This document shows positions 38,616 to 47,101 of a stretch of 64,000 bases of DNA, piece after piece. Source of the stretch: Gallintestinimicrobium propionicum. Lineage in GTDB: Bacteria; Bacillota; Clostridia; Lachnospirales; Lachnospiraceae. Location: assembly GCF_025567525.1 (NCBI RefSeq), contig NZ_JAOQJY010000004.1, positions 137,155 through 201,154 on the forward strand, read 5' to 3'. Position 1 is the stretch's first letter; the number at the start of each line of letters is the position of its first letter. Under the pieces are notes generated by a model, which worked only from the letters and a program-made list of their open reading frames with translations, made no database searches and was not told where the DNA came from. Position numbers and translations under genes: made by a program.

Positions 38616-38693
38616 AGTCGCCGCAGCCCCGGCGTTATGTTAGTTGCCGTAAACTCAGAGTTATGTTAGTTGCCGCAGACCCGGCATTATGTT
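38616..38693. repeat. Three 26-bp tandem repeats
   Basis: The units at 38616-38641, 38642-38667 and 38668-38693 share the pattern AGTTGCCG...GTTATGTT with a variable middle. They end one base before the feoB stop codon complement. Units 1 and 3 can form small GCCG/CGGC hairpins. Confidence 0.85.
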
Positions 38694-38694
38694 A

Positions 38695-41037
38695 TCAAAT
38701 AAACAAATGGCCAACCTGATATACCAGAAACGCCGCTATCCAGGCGATCACGCACTGTCCGACCACGACAAATACCGCCCATTTTCCGCCAAGCTCCCGA
38801 CGAATCGAAGCAATCGCCGCCACACAGGGCGTATACAGCAGGCAGAACACCAGAAGGCTCGCAGCAGAAAGCGGCGTCAGAACCGTCTGCAGCGACCCGG
38901 TGGAACCAAACAACACGGAAAGCGTCGAAACCACGCTTTCCTTTGCCATAAATCCGGTGATCAGCGCCGTGGAGATCCGCCAGTCTCCAAAGCCCATGGG
39001 TGCAAACAAAAATGCAAGGCTTCCGGCAGCCAGCGCAAGTATACTGTCTTTCGAATCCGCTGCAATGTTCAGATGCAGGTCAAAGGTCTGCAAAAACCAG
39101 ATCACCAGCGTTGCCATGAAAATAACGGTAAAGGCCCGCTGCAGAAAATCCTTTGCCTTGTCCCAGAGCAGATGTCCAACATTTTTGGCTCCCGGCATCC
39201 GATAGTTTGGCAGCTCCATGACAAAGGGAACCGCTTCTCCCTGAAACAGCGTCCCACGCATGAAAAGTGCCATCAAAATCCCGATCACAATTCCGCCAAA
39301 ATACAGTGCAATCATCACAAGTGCCCCGTGTTTCGGGAAAAATGCCGCTGTGAAAAACGCATAAATCGGCAGCTTTGCAGAACAGCTCATAAAAGGCGTC
39401 AGCAAAATCGTCATTTTCCGGTCCCGGGCAGAGGGCAGTGTCCGACTCGCCATAACGCCCGGCACGGTACATCCAAACCCAACCAGCATCGGCACAATGC
39501 TTCTGCCGGAAAGACCGATTTTGCGCAGCAGCTTGTCCATCACAAACGCAACCCGCGCCATATATCCACTGTCCTCCAACAGCGACAAAAAGAAAAACAG
39601 CGTCACAATGATGGGCAGAAAGCTCAGCACGCTTCCAACACCGTTAAAAATACCGTCCATCACAAGGGAATGAATCACATCGTTTACGTTCCACGCTGTC
39701 ATGTGCGCATCCACCCAGCTTCCAAGCGCCGTAATCCCTGCATCGAGCAGATCTGACAGGCCTGATCCGATTACGCTGAAAGTCAGGAAAAACACCAGTG
39801 CCATAATGCCTGCAAAGCACGGAAGCGCCGTATATTTTCCCGTTAAAATCCGGTCGATTTTCTGACTGCGGATATGTTCTTTACTCTCTTTGGGGCGAAT
39901 CACCGTTTCGTCGCACACCTTTTCGATAAAATCAAACCGCATGTGCGCAATCGCAGCGGCACGGTCCAGCCCCCGCTCTGCTTCCATCTGGCAGATGATA
40001 TGTTCCAGGGTTTCCTTTTCATTTTCATCCAGCTTCAGGCTATCCCGGATCAGGACATCTCCCTCTGCAAGCTTGGAAGCTGCAAACCGCACCGGAATCT
40101 CCGCTTCTTTTGCATGATCTTCAATAAAATGCATGATCGCATGCAGACACCGATGCACGGCACCGCCGTCTTCCTCACTGTCGCAAAAATCCACCCGTCC
40201 GGGGCGCTCCTGATACTTTGCCACATGAACCGCATGGGAAATCAGCTCTTCAATGCCTTCGTTTTTGGCTGCGGAAATCGGAACAACCGGAATGCCCAGA
40301 AGCGCCTCCATCTGATTAACCAGAATGGAACCGCCGTTTTCCCGCACCTCATCCATCATATTAAGCGCCAGCACCATCGGGATATCCAGCTCCATCAGCT
40401 GCATCGTCAAATAAAGGTTCCGTTCGATATTTGTCGCATCCACGATATTGATAATTCCTTTTGGGTGCTCCTCCAGCAGAAAGTTTCTCGTCACAACCTC
40501 TTCGCTGGAATAGGGGGACATCGAATAAATGCCCGGCAGATCCGTTACCAGCGTATTTTCCTGTCCACGGATCTGACCGTCCTTTCGGTCTACCGTAACA
40601 CCCGGAAAGTTTCCAACATGCTGATTTGAGCCGGTCAGCTGATTAAAAAGTGTCGTTTTTCCGCAGTTCTGGTTGCCGGCAAGGGCAAACGTCAGTACCT
40701 CCTGATCCGGCAGCGGATCTTCCTTTTCCTTATCGTGATATTTTCCCTCTTCTCCCAGACCCGGATGCGGAATCGGCTTCCCCATCTGCCGGGAAGTCTC
40801 AGGACAGACGTCCCGCACATTCTCTATTTCAATTTTCTCCGCATCTGCCAGACGCAGCGTCAGTTCATAGCTGTGAATCCGCAGCTCCATCGGATCGCCC
40901 ATGGGCGCATATTTCACCATCGTCACGTCGCCCTGCGGAATCAGTCCCATATCCAGAAAGTGCTGCCGAAGCGCACCCTTTCCTCCGACCGATTTAATTG
41001 TAGCTGTTTTTCCAATTGGTAATTCTCGTAATGTCAT
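38695..41037 (-). CDS. feoB: FeoA-FeoB fusion, ferrous iron transporter
   Basis: The protein joins a FeoA-like SH3 domain (about residues 1-75, MTLRELPIGKTATIKSV) to FeoB. The FeoB G domain has G1 GNQNCGKTT, G2 NFPGVTVDRKDG, G3 DLPGIYS and G4 NMMD. The membrane part has two Gate-type halves with GFGCTVPGVMASR and CLLYTPCVAAIA. It imports Fe2+ under low oxygen. In most bacteria FeoA is separate; fusion would fix a 1:1 ratio. ATG 41037 is preferred, since FeoA domains begin MTL; ATG 41049 is possible. Confidence 0.95.
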   Translation of the reverse strand: MTLRELPIGKTATIKSVGGKGALRQHFLDMGLIPQGDVTMVKYAPMGDPMELRIHSYELTLRLADAEKIEIENVRDVCPETSRQMGKPIPHPGLGEEGKYHDKEKEDPLPDQEVLTFALAGNQNCGKTTLFNQLTGSNQHVGNFPGVTVDRKDGQIRGQENTLVTDLPGIYSMSPYSSEEVVTRNFLLEEHPKGIINIVDATNIERNLYLTMQLMELDIPMVLALNMMDEVRENGGSILVNQMEALLGIPVVPISAAKNEGIEELISHAVHVAKYQERPGRVDFCDSEEDGGAVHRCLHAIMHFIEDHAKEAEIPVRFAASKLAEGDVLIRDSLKLDENEKETLEHIICQMEAERGLDRAAAIAHMRFDFIEKVCDETVIRPKESKEHIRSQKIDRILTGKYTALPCFAGIMALVFFLTFSVIGSGLSDLLDAGITALGSWVDAHMTAWNVNDVIHSLVMDGIFNGVGSVLSFLPIIVTLFFFLSLLEDSGYMARVAFVMDKLLRKIGLSGRSIVPMLVGFGCTVPGVMASRTLPSARDRKMTILLTPFMSCSAKLPIYAFFTAAFFPKHGALVMIALYFGGIVIGILMALFMRGTLFQGEAVPFVMELPNYRMPGAKNVGHLLWDKAKDFLQRAFTVIFMATLVIWFLQTFDLHLNIAADSKDSILALAAGSLAFLFAPMGFGDWRISTALITGFMAKESVVSTLSVLFGSTGSLQTVLTPLSAASLLVFCLLYTPCVAAIASIRRELGGKWAVFVVVGQCVIAWIAAFLVYQVGHLFI

Positions 41038-41049
41038 GTTTTCTCTCAT

Positions 41050-41506
41050 TTCCGCGCACGCTTTTTACAATCTTTCTCCCGTGTGCCTTACTTTCGACTG
41101 TCAGTCATGCAAGAACGCTGACTCTCTTGCGCTCTCGCTCGCTCACGAGCCCGCGCTGACGCGCTTTACCGCCTGCTACGCAGGCTGCTCGTTCGCTAAT
41201 GGCACGAGAAAAACAAATGCCGCCTTCGGCGTCGCTTGTTTTTCTTTCGTGCTCATTATATCGTGAGCATAGCTCACTCAATAATTTCGCCGTTCGCGAT
41301 GAGCAGGCTTCGCCTGTTCCCGCTCTCTTGCGCTCATTATATCATACTTCTATTCACTGATTCTACAAATAAACTGTTCTTTTATATACTCTCGGAAGGA
41401 TTCCGCCTTCCATCATGAGCTTGCAGAAGTCAGCAAAGTTAATAAGCGCCAAATTCCACTCTGTTTCGCAGAATTTGACGCTTCTCATTTTCGATTTTCT
41501 TCGAAT
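41050..41506. other. Palindrome-rich intergenic region between codB and feoAB
   Basis: No gene is seen in these 457 bases. They hold many short hairpins: GCCTGC-TAC-GCAGGC (41171-41185), a 51-nt two-level hairpin with GCACGA/TCGTGC outside and GAAAAACAA/TTGTTTTTC inside (41202-41252), GTGAGC-AT-AGCTCAC near 41263-41277 and GGAAGG/CCTTCC near 41395-41412. The codB terminator hairpin is at the codB end. Confidence 0.7.
41444..41483 (-). terminator. Hairpin after codB
   Basis: A 13-bp stem with one G-U pair, 41444-41456 against 41471-41483, lies 24 nt past the codB stop. The U-tract is poor, so termination strength is uncertain. Confidence 0.5.
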
Positions 41507-42757
41507 TTATTTCTTCTTCCGTTCTACCAGTTCGCCAACGAGGTAGCATACCGCTGCAATAACCATACCGTTGACAGAAGCGATGCCCCACGGAACCAGA
41601 TTTGCAACAGCCGCGCCGATGAGGACACCTGCGATTGCGAACCAGTTGACCTGTCTGGGAATCACATCCCATTTTTCGTATTCTTCTTTATGGCAGAAAT
41701 AGCCAAGTACAACAATCATGCCAACCGGAGGCAGTGTGCAGTTTAAGATATTCAGCCAGCCGACAAAATTGTTGTACAGCCATACCGCGGTTACGGTTCC
41801 CAGAATACCGGAAATTACAACCATCGGACGTTTACGCACTTTTGTGATATTGGACAGTCCAAGACCTGCGGTATAAAGCGCATTATCATTGGTTGTCCAG
41901 ATATTTAAGCCCAGGACGATAATCGCAAATACCGTCAGGTTCAGCGCAACCATAACTTCAAAAATATCGTTTCCGCCTACATAAACGCCGCTGAACGCGC
42001 CGAAGCAAAACATCAGACTGTTGCCGATAAAGAATGCGACTACTGTGACGATAACGGACTGCAGCGCCGTTTTGGAAAATCTTGCAAAGTTCGGAGTTGC
42101 CGTACCGCCGCTGACAAACGAACCGATGACCAATCCGGCGCCTGCAATGACGCTCATACCCTGGCTTTCTGCAAATTTTTCAGCCAGCGGAACGTCACCG
42201 GTTTTGACCGCCATTACCATCGCCGTAATGCCGAGAATTGCGATCAGCGGAACGGAAATATAGCTGACGATGGTCATCGCCTTAATTCCGAAAAATGCGG
42301 AACCGGTCATGCAAATGCCGGCAATCGCAACGAGCAAATAAGGCAGCCAGGGATTTTCCGGAGCGATCAGTTTTGCAACCGGAATTGCAAACATCGCAAC
42401 ACCTACGCCAAACCATCCGATCTGGGTAAAGCTGGTCAGCACAGACGGCAAATAGGAGCCCTTTGCACCGAAGGAATGCTGTGCCAGCAGATCCAGGGAA
42501 AGTCCGGTTTTGGCACCGACATAAGCCAGAGAGCCGGTATAAATTGCAAGAATGATACCTCCCAGGATCAGGGAACCGATAAAGCCGGACAGGTCAAGGC
42601 TGTCACCCAGCGTCTGTCCCGTCCACATGCTGGCTGAAAAAAACGTAAAGCCAAGCATGATCATAAACATTGTCAGCAGCCTGCGCCGTGCAAACTGAGG
42701 CACCGGCTGCAGGGAATAATCGTGGTCTTCTACCTTGGTTTCTTTTGCATTACTCAT
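41507..42757 (-). CDS. codB: Cytosine permease
   Basis: This 416-residue NCS1-family transporter has about 12 membrane helices and closely follows CodB: QPVPQFARR, LGFTFFSASMWTGQTLG, GWFGVGVAMFAIP, IVLGLNIWTTNDNALY and WLYNNFVGWLN. It should carry cytosine by proton or sodium symport. There is no cytosine deaminase next to it. It is the last gene of tetR-DUF6062-codB, 23 nt after DUF6062. GAGAG precedes ATG 42757. Confidence 0.94.
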   Translation of the reverse strand: MSNAKETKVEDHDYSLQPVPQFARRRLLTMFMIMLGFTFFSASMWTGQTLGDSLDLSGFIGSLILGGIILAIYTGSLAYVGAKTGLSLDLLAQHSFGAKGSYLPSVLTSFTQIGWFGVGVAMFAIPVAKLIAPENPWLPYLLVAIAGICMTGSAFFGIKAMTIVSYISVPLIAILGITAMVMAVKTGDVPLAEKFAESQGMSVIAGAGLVIGSFVSGGTATPNFARFSKTALQSVIVTVVAFFIGNSLMFCFGAFSGVYVGGNDIFEVMVALNLTVFAIIVLGLNIWTTNDNALYTAGLGLSNITKVRKRPMVVISGILGTVTAVWLYNNFVGWLNILNCTLPPVGMIVVLGYFCHKEEYEKWDVIPRQVNWFAIAGVLIGAAVANLVPWGIASVNGMVIAAVCYLVGELVERKKK

Positions 42758-42780
42758 GTCTTTTCTCTCATTTCTCCTGT

Positions 42781-43539
42781 CTATTTATTCATTTTATAAA
42801 CCGGATCGGCCGGGTAACCGCCCCGGATATTCTGCATTCCGCGCTGTATGGCATCTTTGGAATTTTTCCAATCCGCGTCCTTGTTCTGGTAATCGAATTT
42901 TTCAATCAGCCAGTCCACATCTGCGCTCATACGCTCCATATTTTTCTGCATGATCTCGAAAATTTCCGGGAAAAAGGTCTCTTTTTCCTTCTCCGACAGT
43001 CTGGTATCCGCGCTGCTGCAAAGCTCCCCAAAATGATGCAGGCAAAAGCCCTTACTCTTTGCAATCCGTGCTTTGAAATCCGGGTCTTTTTCATATAAAT
43101 AGAAAAAAGTGTCCAGATAGCGCTCGTATTCTTTTTGGAAACGGTCGCAGATATAGCAGGTGCTTTCCTTTTTCTGCACCCAGTCTGCCACGGAGTTCTT
43201 CGGTGCAATTTTGCGCAGCTTGTCCCCCATCGACTGCTTCTGCGGCCTGAAATGCCTGAATTCGCCATCCATTTCGGACAGCAGCTTTTTATAGTAGGTT
43301 TTTAAAATCCAGCCATTGCCAAGGGTGTTGCCGTAATCGAACATTTTTTTCATGTGCGTGCGGCAAAATCCTTCCCGGTCTGTATCCTCACGGACATCGC
43401 TCTCCATGTACGAAGCGCAGGAGCCAAGCACAAAATCCATCAGATCCTGCTCTACATTCCGCTCGATATAACAAAAAGGGCACTCATCGCCCGCATTTAC
43501 CGCATCATTCAGCGGTATCGTATAAAGCTTTTCTTTCAC
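42781..43539 (-). CDS. DUF6062 family protein, Cys/His-rich
   Basis: This 252-residue protein fits the DUF6062 family. It has four Cys/His blocks: CPFCYIER, FCRTHMKKM, CYICDRF and FCLHHFGEL. The arrangement suggests two zinc sites or rubredoxin-like knuckles. The rest is helical and charged. It lies between a TetR regulator (33 nt) and CodB (23 nt) in one operon. The function is unknown; a role in sensing or in the control of the permease is speculation. Confidence 0.82.
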   Translation of the reverse strand: MKEKLYTIPLNDAVNAGDECPFCYIERNVEQDLMDFVLGSCASYMESDVREDTDREGFCRTHMKKMFDYGNTLGNGWILKTYYKKLLSEMDGEFRHFRPQKQSMGDKLRKIAPKNSVADWVQKKESTCYICDRFQKEYERYLDTFFYLYEKDPDFKARIAKSKGFCLHHFGELCSSADTRLSEKEKETFFPEIFEIMQKNMERMSADVDWLIEKFDYQNKDADWKNSKDAIQRGMQNIRGGYPADPVYKMNK

Positions 43540-43572
43540 TATTCTTCCTCCATTCCGCAGCTGCTTGCGCCT

Positions 43573-44181
43573 TTAAGTCTCTTTTATGGTCATCCGCCGC
43601 AGCGTGTCCAGATAAGCGCAGATCTCTGCAAAAAGCTTCTCCGGGGAAAAATCGTAGCGCTCCGACATCTCATCGGTCAGCCCGTCGATCGTATAGCGCA
43701 CCATTTTTGTCACACGCACAGAATCCCCGTATGGTGCAAAAATGCTGTAATCTGCCTGCATGCTGTATGCCCGCAGCCGATCCTCGTAATCCAGCTTCTT
43801 TTCCGCGATCCGCTCCACCGCTTCCGTATTCTCTTCTTTTACCGCAACATCCAGAAACCGCTGCATATACGGATAAAGCTTCATCACCTGCATCCGCGCC
43901 TGTTCCATCTGCTTTGTCAGGGCAAAATAATCCGTTTCGGAACGTTTTACCTCTCTGGAAAGCTCCAACAACATAAAGCGCGCGCTGTAGTCAAACAGAA
44001 ATCCGTACAGCCCCAGTTTACTTCCAAAATAATGAAAAAGCAGTCCCTTACTGATCCCCGCCTCCTTTACGATCTCATCCGTGCTGGCGTGTCGATAGCC
44101 GCCCCTGGAAAAAATCTTCAGAGATGCGTTGATCATCCGGTCCTGCTTTTCCTGTTTCAAATCAAAAAATTTATCATTCAT
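43573..44181 (-). CDS. TetR-family transcriptional regulator
   Basis: This 202-residue regulator has an N-terminal TetR HTH: RMINASLKIFSRGGYRHASTDEIVKEAGISKGLLFHYFGSK is the landmark region (residues about 15-55, quoted as consecutive landmarks: ALKIF-type helix, STDEIVKEAGIS, LLFHYFGSK). The C-terminal ligand domain is unassigned. It heads the operon with DUF6062 and codB, so it may control pyrimidine uptake. GGTCA (44238) and TGACC (44278) flank the divergent region and could be parts of an operator. Confidence 0.9.
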   Translation of the reverse strand: MNDKFFDLKQEKQDRMINASLKIFSRGGYRHASTDEIVKEAGISKGLLFHYFGSKLGLYGFLFDYSARFMLLELSREVKRSETDYFALTKQMEQARMQVMKLYPYMQRFLDVAVKEENTEAVERIAEKKLDYEDRLRAYSMQADYSIFAPYGDSVRVTKMVRYTIDGLTDEMSERYDFSPEKLFAEICAYLDTLRRMTIKET

Positions 44182-44219
44182 GTGTCTGTCCCCGCGTCAT
44201 TGACTTTCTGAGTCGTTTC

Positions 44220-44248
44220 ATTCTATCATACCTGCAGGGTCACTTCAA
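44220..44248 (-). promoter_or_regulatory. Candidate promoter of tetR-DUF6062-codB
   Basis: On the minus strand TTGAAG (44248-44243) and TAGAAT (44225-44220) are 17 nt apart. Confidence 0.5.
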
Positions 44249-44282
44249 TGTTAAGTTTATAGATTTTTCATACATACTGACC

Positions 44283-44311
44283 TTTTCATTTTCATAAAAT
44301 AGTATTAAAAT
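44283..44311 (+). promoter_or_regulatory. Candidate promoter of the acidic helical protein gene
   Basis: TTTTCA (44283-44288) and TAAAAT (44306-44311) are 17 nt apart, about 50 nt before the start codon. The -35 is weak. Confidence 0.45.
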
Positions 44312-44359
44312 GAGAGAAATAAGTAACCATATTCTGGTATATGTATGGAGGGCATTATT

Positions 44360-45097
44360 ATGGCTAAAAAATTAGGAAAACTTTTCACTCTCGCAGTTAC
44401 CGCCGGCACCGCTGCTGCCGCTGCTTATTATTATCTCCAGAATAAAAAAGCCGCAGTGCAGGAAGCTCCGGAAGAAGAGGATGATTTCGAAAAAGACCCA
44501 GAGGATGACTTTGACGACACCGATTTCACGGACGATGATTTCGTTGATGAAAGCGAGCATCCGGAGGAAGCCAAAGAAGAAGCAAAAGAAGACACTCCCG
44601 TCTTTTCTTCCGAAACGAAAGAGGACGGGCATACCTATGTGACCCTGGACTTAAAGGCTGCTCAGGATAAGGCTGTCCAGCTGCGCGACACTGTTTTCAA
44701 TAAAGTCGGCGACACCGTTTCCAGAATCAAAAACAGCAGCGAATACGAAACCGTAACCGGCAAGATCAACGAAACGGTCGACAAGGTTCGCAGCAACGAA
44801 GATGTACAGGCTGTCGAGGAAGCCGCTCACACTGCTGCCGGCGCTGCAAAGCAGGCCGGAAGTGCTGCCGCTGATCTGGCCAAAGACGCCGCCCGCTACG
44901 TAGCAGACAAGGTTCACACCACTGTAGCCGAAGCTGCTGCAGAGGCAAAGGAGGCTGCAGAGGCAATTGCAGAGGAAGAGGCTGCAAAGGAGGCTTCCGC
45001 TGCTCCGGCGACCGATGCTCCAAAAGCTGAGGAAACCTCCGGCGATGTAAAGACTGAGGAAACCGCTTCCGAATCCGATGCTCCGGCGGCAGAATAA
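44360..45097 (+). CDS. Acidic, alanine-rich helical protein with an N-terminal membrane anchor
   Basis: This 245-residue protein has a basic N-terminus, a short Ala-rich hydrophobic helix (about 6-24), a strongly acidic segment (EEEDDFEKDPEDDF and more) and an apolipoprotein- or LEA-like amphipathic region with repeats of the kind AAxxAKxAAxxAAD from about residue 100 on. The tail is rich in A, E, T and S. Such proteins coat membranes or protect cells under stress; that is inference. GGAGG lies 9 nt before ATG 44360, and a terminator follows. Confidence 0.78.
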   Translation: MAKKLGKLFTLAVTAGTAAAAAYYYLQNKKAAVQEAPEEEDDFEKDPEDDFDDTDFTDDDFVDESEHPEEAKEEAKEDTPVFSSETKEDGHTYVTLDLKAAQDKAVQLRDTVFNKVGDTVSRIKNSSEYETVTGKINETVDKVRSNEDVQAVEEAAHTAAGAAKQAGSAAADLAKDAARYVADKVHTTVAEAAAEAKEAAEAIAEEEAAKEASAAPATDAPKAEETSGDVKTEETASESDAPAAE

Positions 45098-45134
45098 ACA
45101 GCTGTAAACGAATACTGGGATTTGAAACGAACGC

Positions 45135-45170
45135 GCCTCCGGCTGAACAAGTTCTCGTTACAACGGAGGC
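45135..45170. repeat. Inverted repeat downstream of the acidic protein gene
   Basis: GCCTCCG (45135-45141) pairs with CGGAGGC (45164-45170). It is a small hairpin before the stronger terminator. Confidence 0.5.
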
Positions 45171-45182
45171 TGACAACTAAAA

Positions 45183-45226
45183 AACGAGGCTATCCTGCAG
45201 TCATAAACTGATGGGATAGCCTCGTT
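45183..45226 (+). terminator. Terminator hairpin after the acidic protein gene
   Basis: AACGAGGCTATCC (45183-45195) pairs perfectly with GGATAGCCTCGTT (45214-45226), followed by CTCATTTCT. The remaining bases to the next gene (45227-45362) hold nothing I can assign. Confidence 0.7.
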
Positions 45227-45362
45227 CTCATTTCTAATAAGCCATGTCTTTCCTATCTGCCTTGCCCCTGTGACCAAAAGTGCCTTTCTTCCTACAAGCA
45301 GCTTGCCTGTAGCCAACAAACAGTGGCAGCGCTCCCTGGACCCCTATTACAGCACAAAATTC

Positions 45363-46763
45363 TTACGCAATCCTATTCAACAGTCCCGTTGAGGTCAAAA
45401 ACAGGATCAGCATCACAACCGGCACGACGTATTTGATCATAAAACGATACAGCTTCGCCCTTGTAAAGCGCTCACCGTTTTTCTCCACCTCACCAACGAT
45501 CCAGTCCGGGCCAATCACCCAGCCGATCAGGATGCTCGTCAGCAAGGAAATAAACGGCATCAAAAAGCTGTTGCTGATATAGTCCATCACATCGAGCAGC
45601 TGTCCGGTGGAACCGTTTGGCAACGGCAGTTCAAAGTAAAGTACGTTGTAGCCAAGGCAGATCAGCACCGCCGTTACCAGCGAATAAACGCCGATCAGTC
45701 CACACATCTTTTTGCGTGTCCGATGAAATACTTCCATACAGTTTGCAACCAGCGTTTCCATAACGGATACACACGATGTCAGCGCCGCAAAGCCCATCAT
45801 CAGGAAAAAGGCGATTGCCACGATTCTTCCTGCGCCTCCCATCGCCGTAAAAACCTTCGGCAGCGAAATGAAAATCAGGCTGGGACCGGACGCCATGCCC
45901 TCTTTTCCAAGGAACACATAAACCGCAGGCAGAATCATCATTCCAGCGAGGAATGCAACTCCTGTATCAAAAATTTCGATCTGGCTCGTCGTTTTATTTA
46001 AGTCCACGTCATCTTTTACATAGGAACCATAAGTCACCATGATGCCCATCGAAACACTCAGGGAGAAAAACAGCTGGCTCATCGCATCCAGCAAAATCTC
46101 CAGAAACCGTTTCACCGTCAGTCCATGAAAATCCGGCAGCAGATAAATCGCCAGTCCCTGCATTCCCGTCCGAACCGTACCGTCCTCCCCTTCTGCCGAC
46201 AGCGTCAGGGAAAAAATCGCAATCGCCACAATCAAAACAACCAGCACCGGCATAATAAAGCTCGAAACCTTTTCGATTCCCTTTTCCACACCACCGTAAA
46301 CGACCGCTGCTGTCAGCGCCAGAAACAGAAGCATAAACACGATCGGGGCTGCCTTTGACGTGATAAACGAAGTGAAATATCCGTCCTGTGCAGGCACATT
46401 GTCCCCAGATACCAGGTATTCCACAAAATATTTCGTAATCCAGCCGCCGATGACCGAATAATAGGTCATAATCAGCACCGGGACCAGAAACGTCAGATAT
46501 CCCAGAAATTTCCACTTCGGACAAATCGCAGCAAATGCATTCAGCGCATTTTTCTTTGTTTTCCTCCCGATCGCCACATCCGTTGTCAAAAGAACAAAAC
46601 CAAATGTCAACACCAGCACCAGATAAATAAGCAGAAACAGTCCGCCGCCGTCCTTTGCACATAAATAAGGAAAACGCCAAATATTTCCGACACCTACCGC
46701 ACTCCCCGCCGCAGCCAGCACAAATCCGATTGAGCCGCTGAAGCTCCCTTTTTTCTCTTTCAT
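45363..46763 (-). CDS. Sodium-dependent transporter, NSS (SNF) family
   Basis: This 466-residue protein has the LeuT-like fold. Helix 1 has GFVLAAAGSAVGVGNIWRFPY with the unwound sodium site, and MTYYSVIGGWITKYFVEY and FFSLSVSMGIMVTYGSY follow. It imports an amino acid with Na+; the substrate cannot be read from sequence. Eleven or twelve helices are expected. ATG 46763 is preceded by GGAGGAG; the longer frame to 46808 lacks similarity. The leader on the minus strand has a CGCAGG/CCTGCG hairpin with GTTTTG (46809-46838), which could attenuate. Confidence 0.93.
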   Translation of the reverse strand: MKEKKGSFSGSIGFVLAAAGSAVGVGNIWRFPYLCAKDGGGLFLLIYLVLVLTFGFVLLTTDVAIGRKTKKNALNAFAAICPKWKFLGYLTFLVPVLIMTYYSVIGGWITKYFVEYLVSGDNVPAQDGYFTSFITSKAAPIVFMLLFLALTAAVVYGGVEKGIEKVSSFIMPVLVVLIVAIAIFSLTLSAEGEDGTVRTGMQGLAIYLLPDFHGLTVKRFLEILLDAMSQLFFSLSVSMGIMVTYGSYVKDDVDLNKTTSQIEIFDTGVAFLAGMMILPAVYVFLGKEGMASGPSLIFISLPKVFTAMGGAGRIVAIAFFLMMGFAALTSCVSVMETLVANCMEVFHRTRKKMCGLIGVYSLVTAVLICLGYNVLYFELPLPNGSTGQLLDVMDYISNSFLMPFISLLTSILIGWVIGPDWIVGEVEKNGERFTRAKLYRFMIKYVVPVVMLILFLTSTGLLNRIA

Positions 46764-46895
46764 TCTCTCCTCCGTTCCGTATTTCTTCCAAACCGCTTTG
46801 ACATTCAAAACCGCAGGAATCCCCCGTTTTCCCTGCGATTATCACTGTCGTTGCAGCATGTTGCAGCATGTTGGGCAGCTACACCTTTTTCGCGC

Positions 46896-46940
46896 AAAAA
46901 CCCCGACAGAAACTTTTCATCAGGCTTCTGCCGGGGGGTT
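46896..46940 (-). terminator. Terminator of the GH38 mannosidase transcript
   Basis: On the minus strand a stem of GGCAGAA against TTCTGTC, extended by CCCC/GGGG, is followed by TTTTTG. It lies about 160 nt past the mannosidase stop. Confidence 0.65.
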
Positions 46941-46960
46941 ATGTTTTCAGATGAGTCTTA

Positions 46961-46996
46961 GTGTGAAAAATAAGCGTGATCGCTTATTTTTCACAC
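46961..46996. repeat. Perfect 16-bp palindromic stem
   Basis: GTGTGAAAAATAAGCG (46961-46976) and its exact complement (46981-46996) enclose a TGAT loop. Confidence 0.85.
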
Positions 46997-47029
46997 AGCT
47001 ATTTGTGCCGCAGGCGTCACAAAGTAGCT
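46997..47029. repeat. Palindrome adjacent to the 46961 stem
   Basis: AGCTATTTGTG (46997-47007) pairs with CACAAA-G-TAGCT (47018-47029), one base bulged. A further ATTCC...GGAAT hairpin with GCGC-AAA-GCGC lies at 47065-47092. Confidence 0.75.
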
Positions 47030-47101
47030 ATGATCGCAGAGCCGAACTGGACGTTCGCCTCGCGATTCCTTCGGCGCAAAGCGCCTGCGGAATGGAGGAT
47101 T

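Larger units (their letters stand above)
46764..47101. other. Intergenic region between the NSS transporter and the mannosidase
   Basis: These 338 bases hold a possible NSS leader hairpin (46809-46838), a short GTTGCAGCAT tandem (near 46849-46870), the mannosidase terminator, and two strong palindromes (46961-46996, 46997-47029). No gene is seen. Confidence 0.6.

Noticed and set aside
38689..39756. 355-codon plus-strand frame
   Set aside because: It is antisense to feoB, very rich in His, Arg and Gln, with no domain.
46009..46869. 286-codon minus-strand frame
   Set aside because: It overlaps the NSS transporter in another frame, and its residues are dominated by Gly, Cys and Arg, as expected of a shadow.
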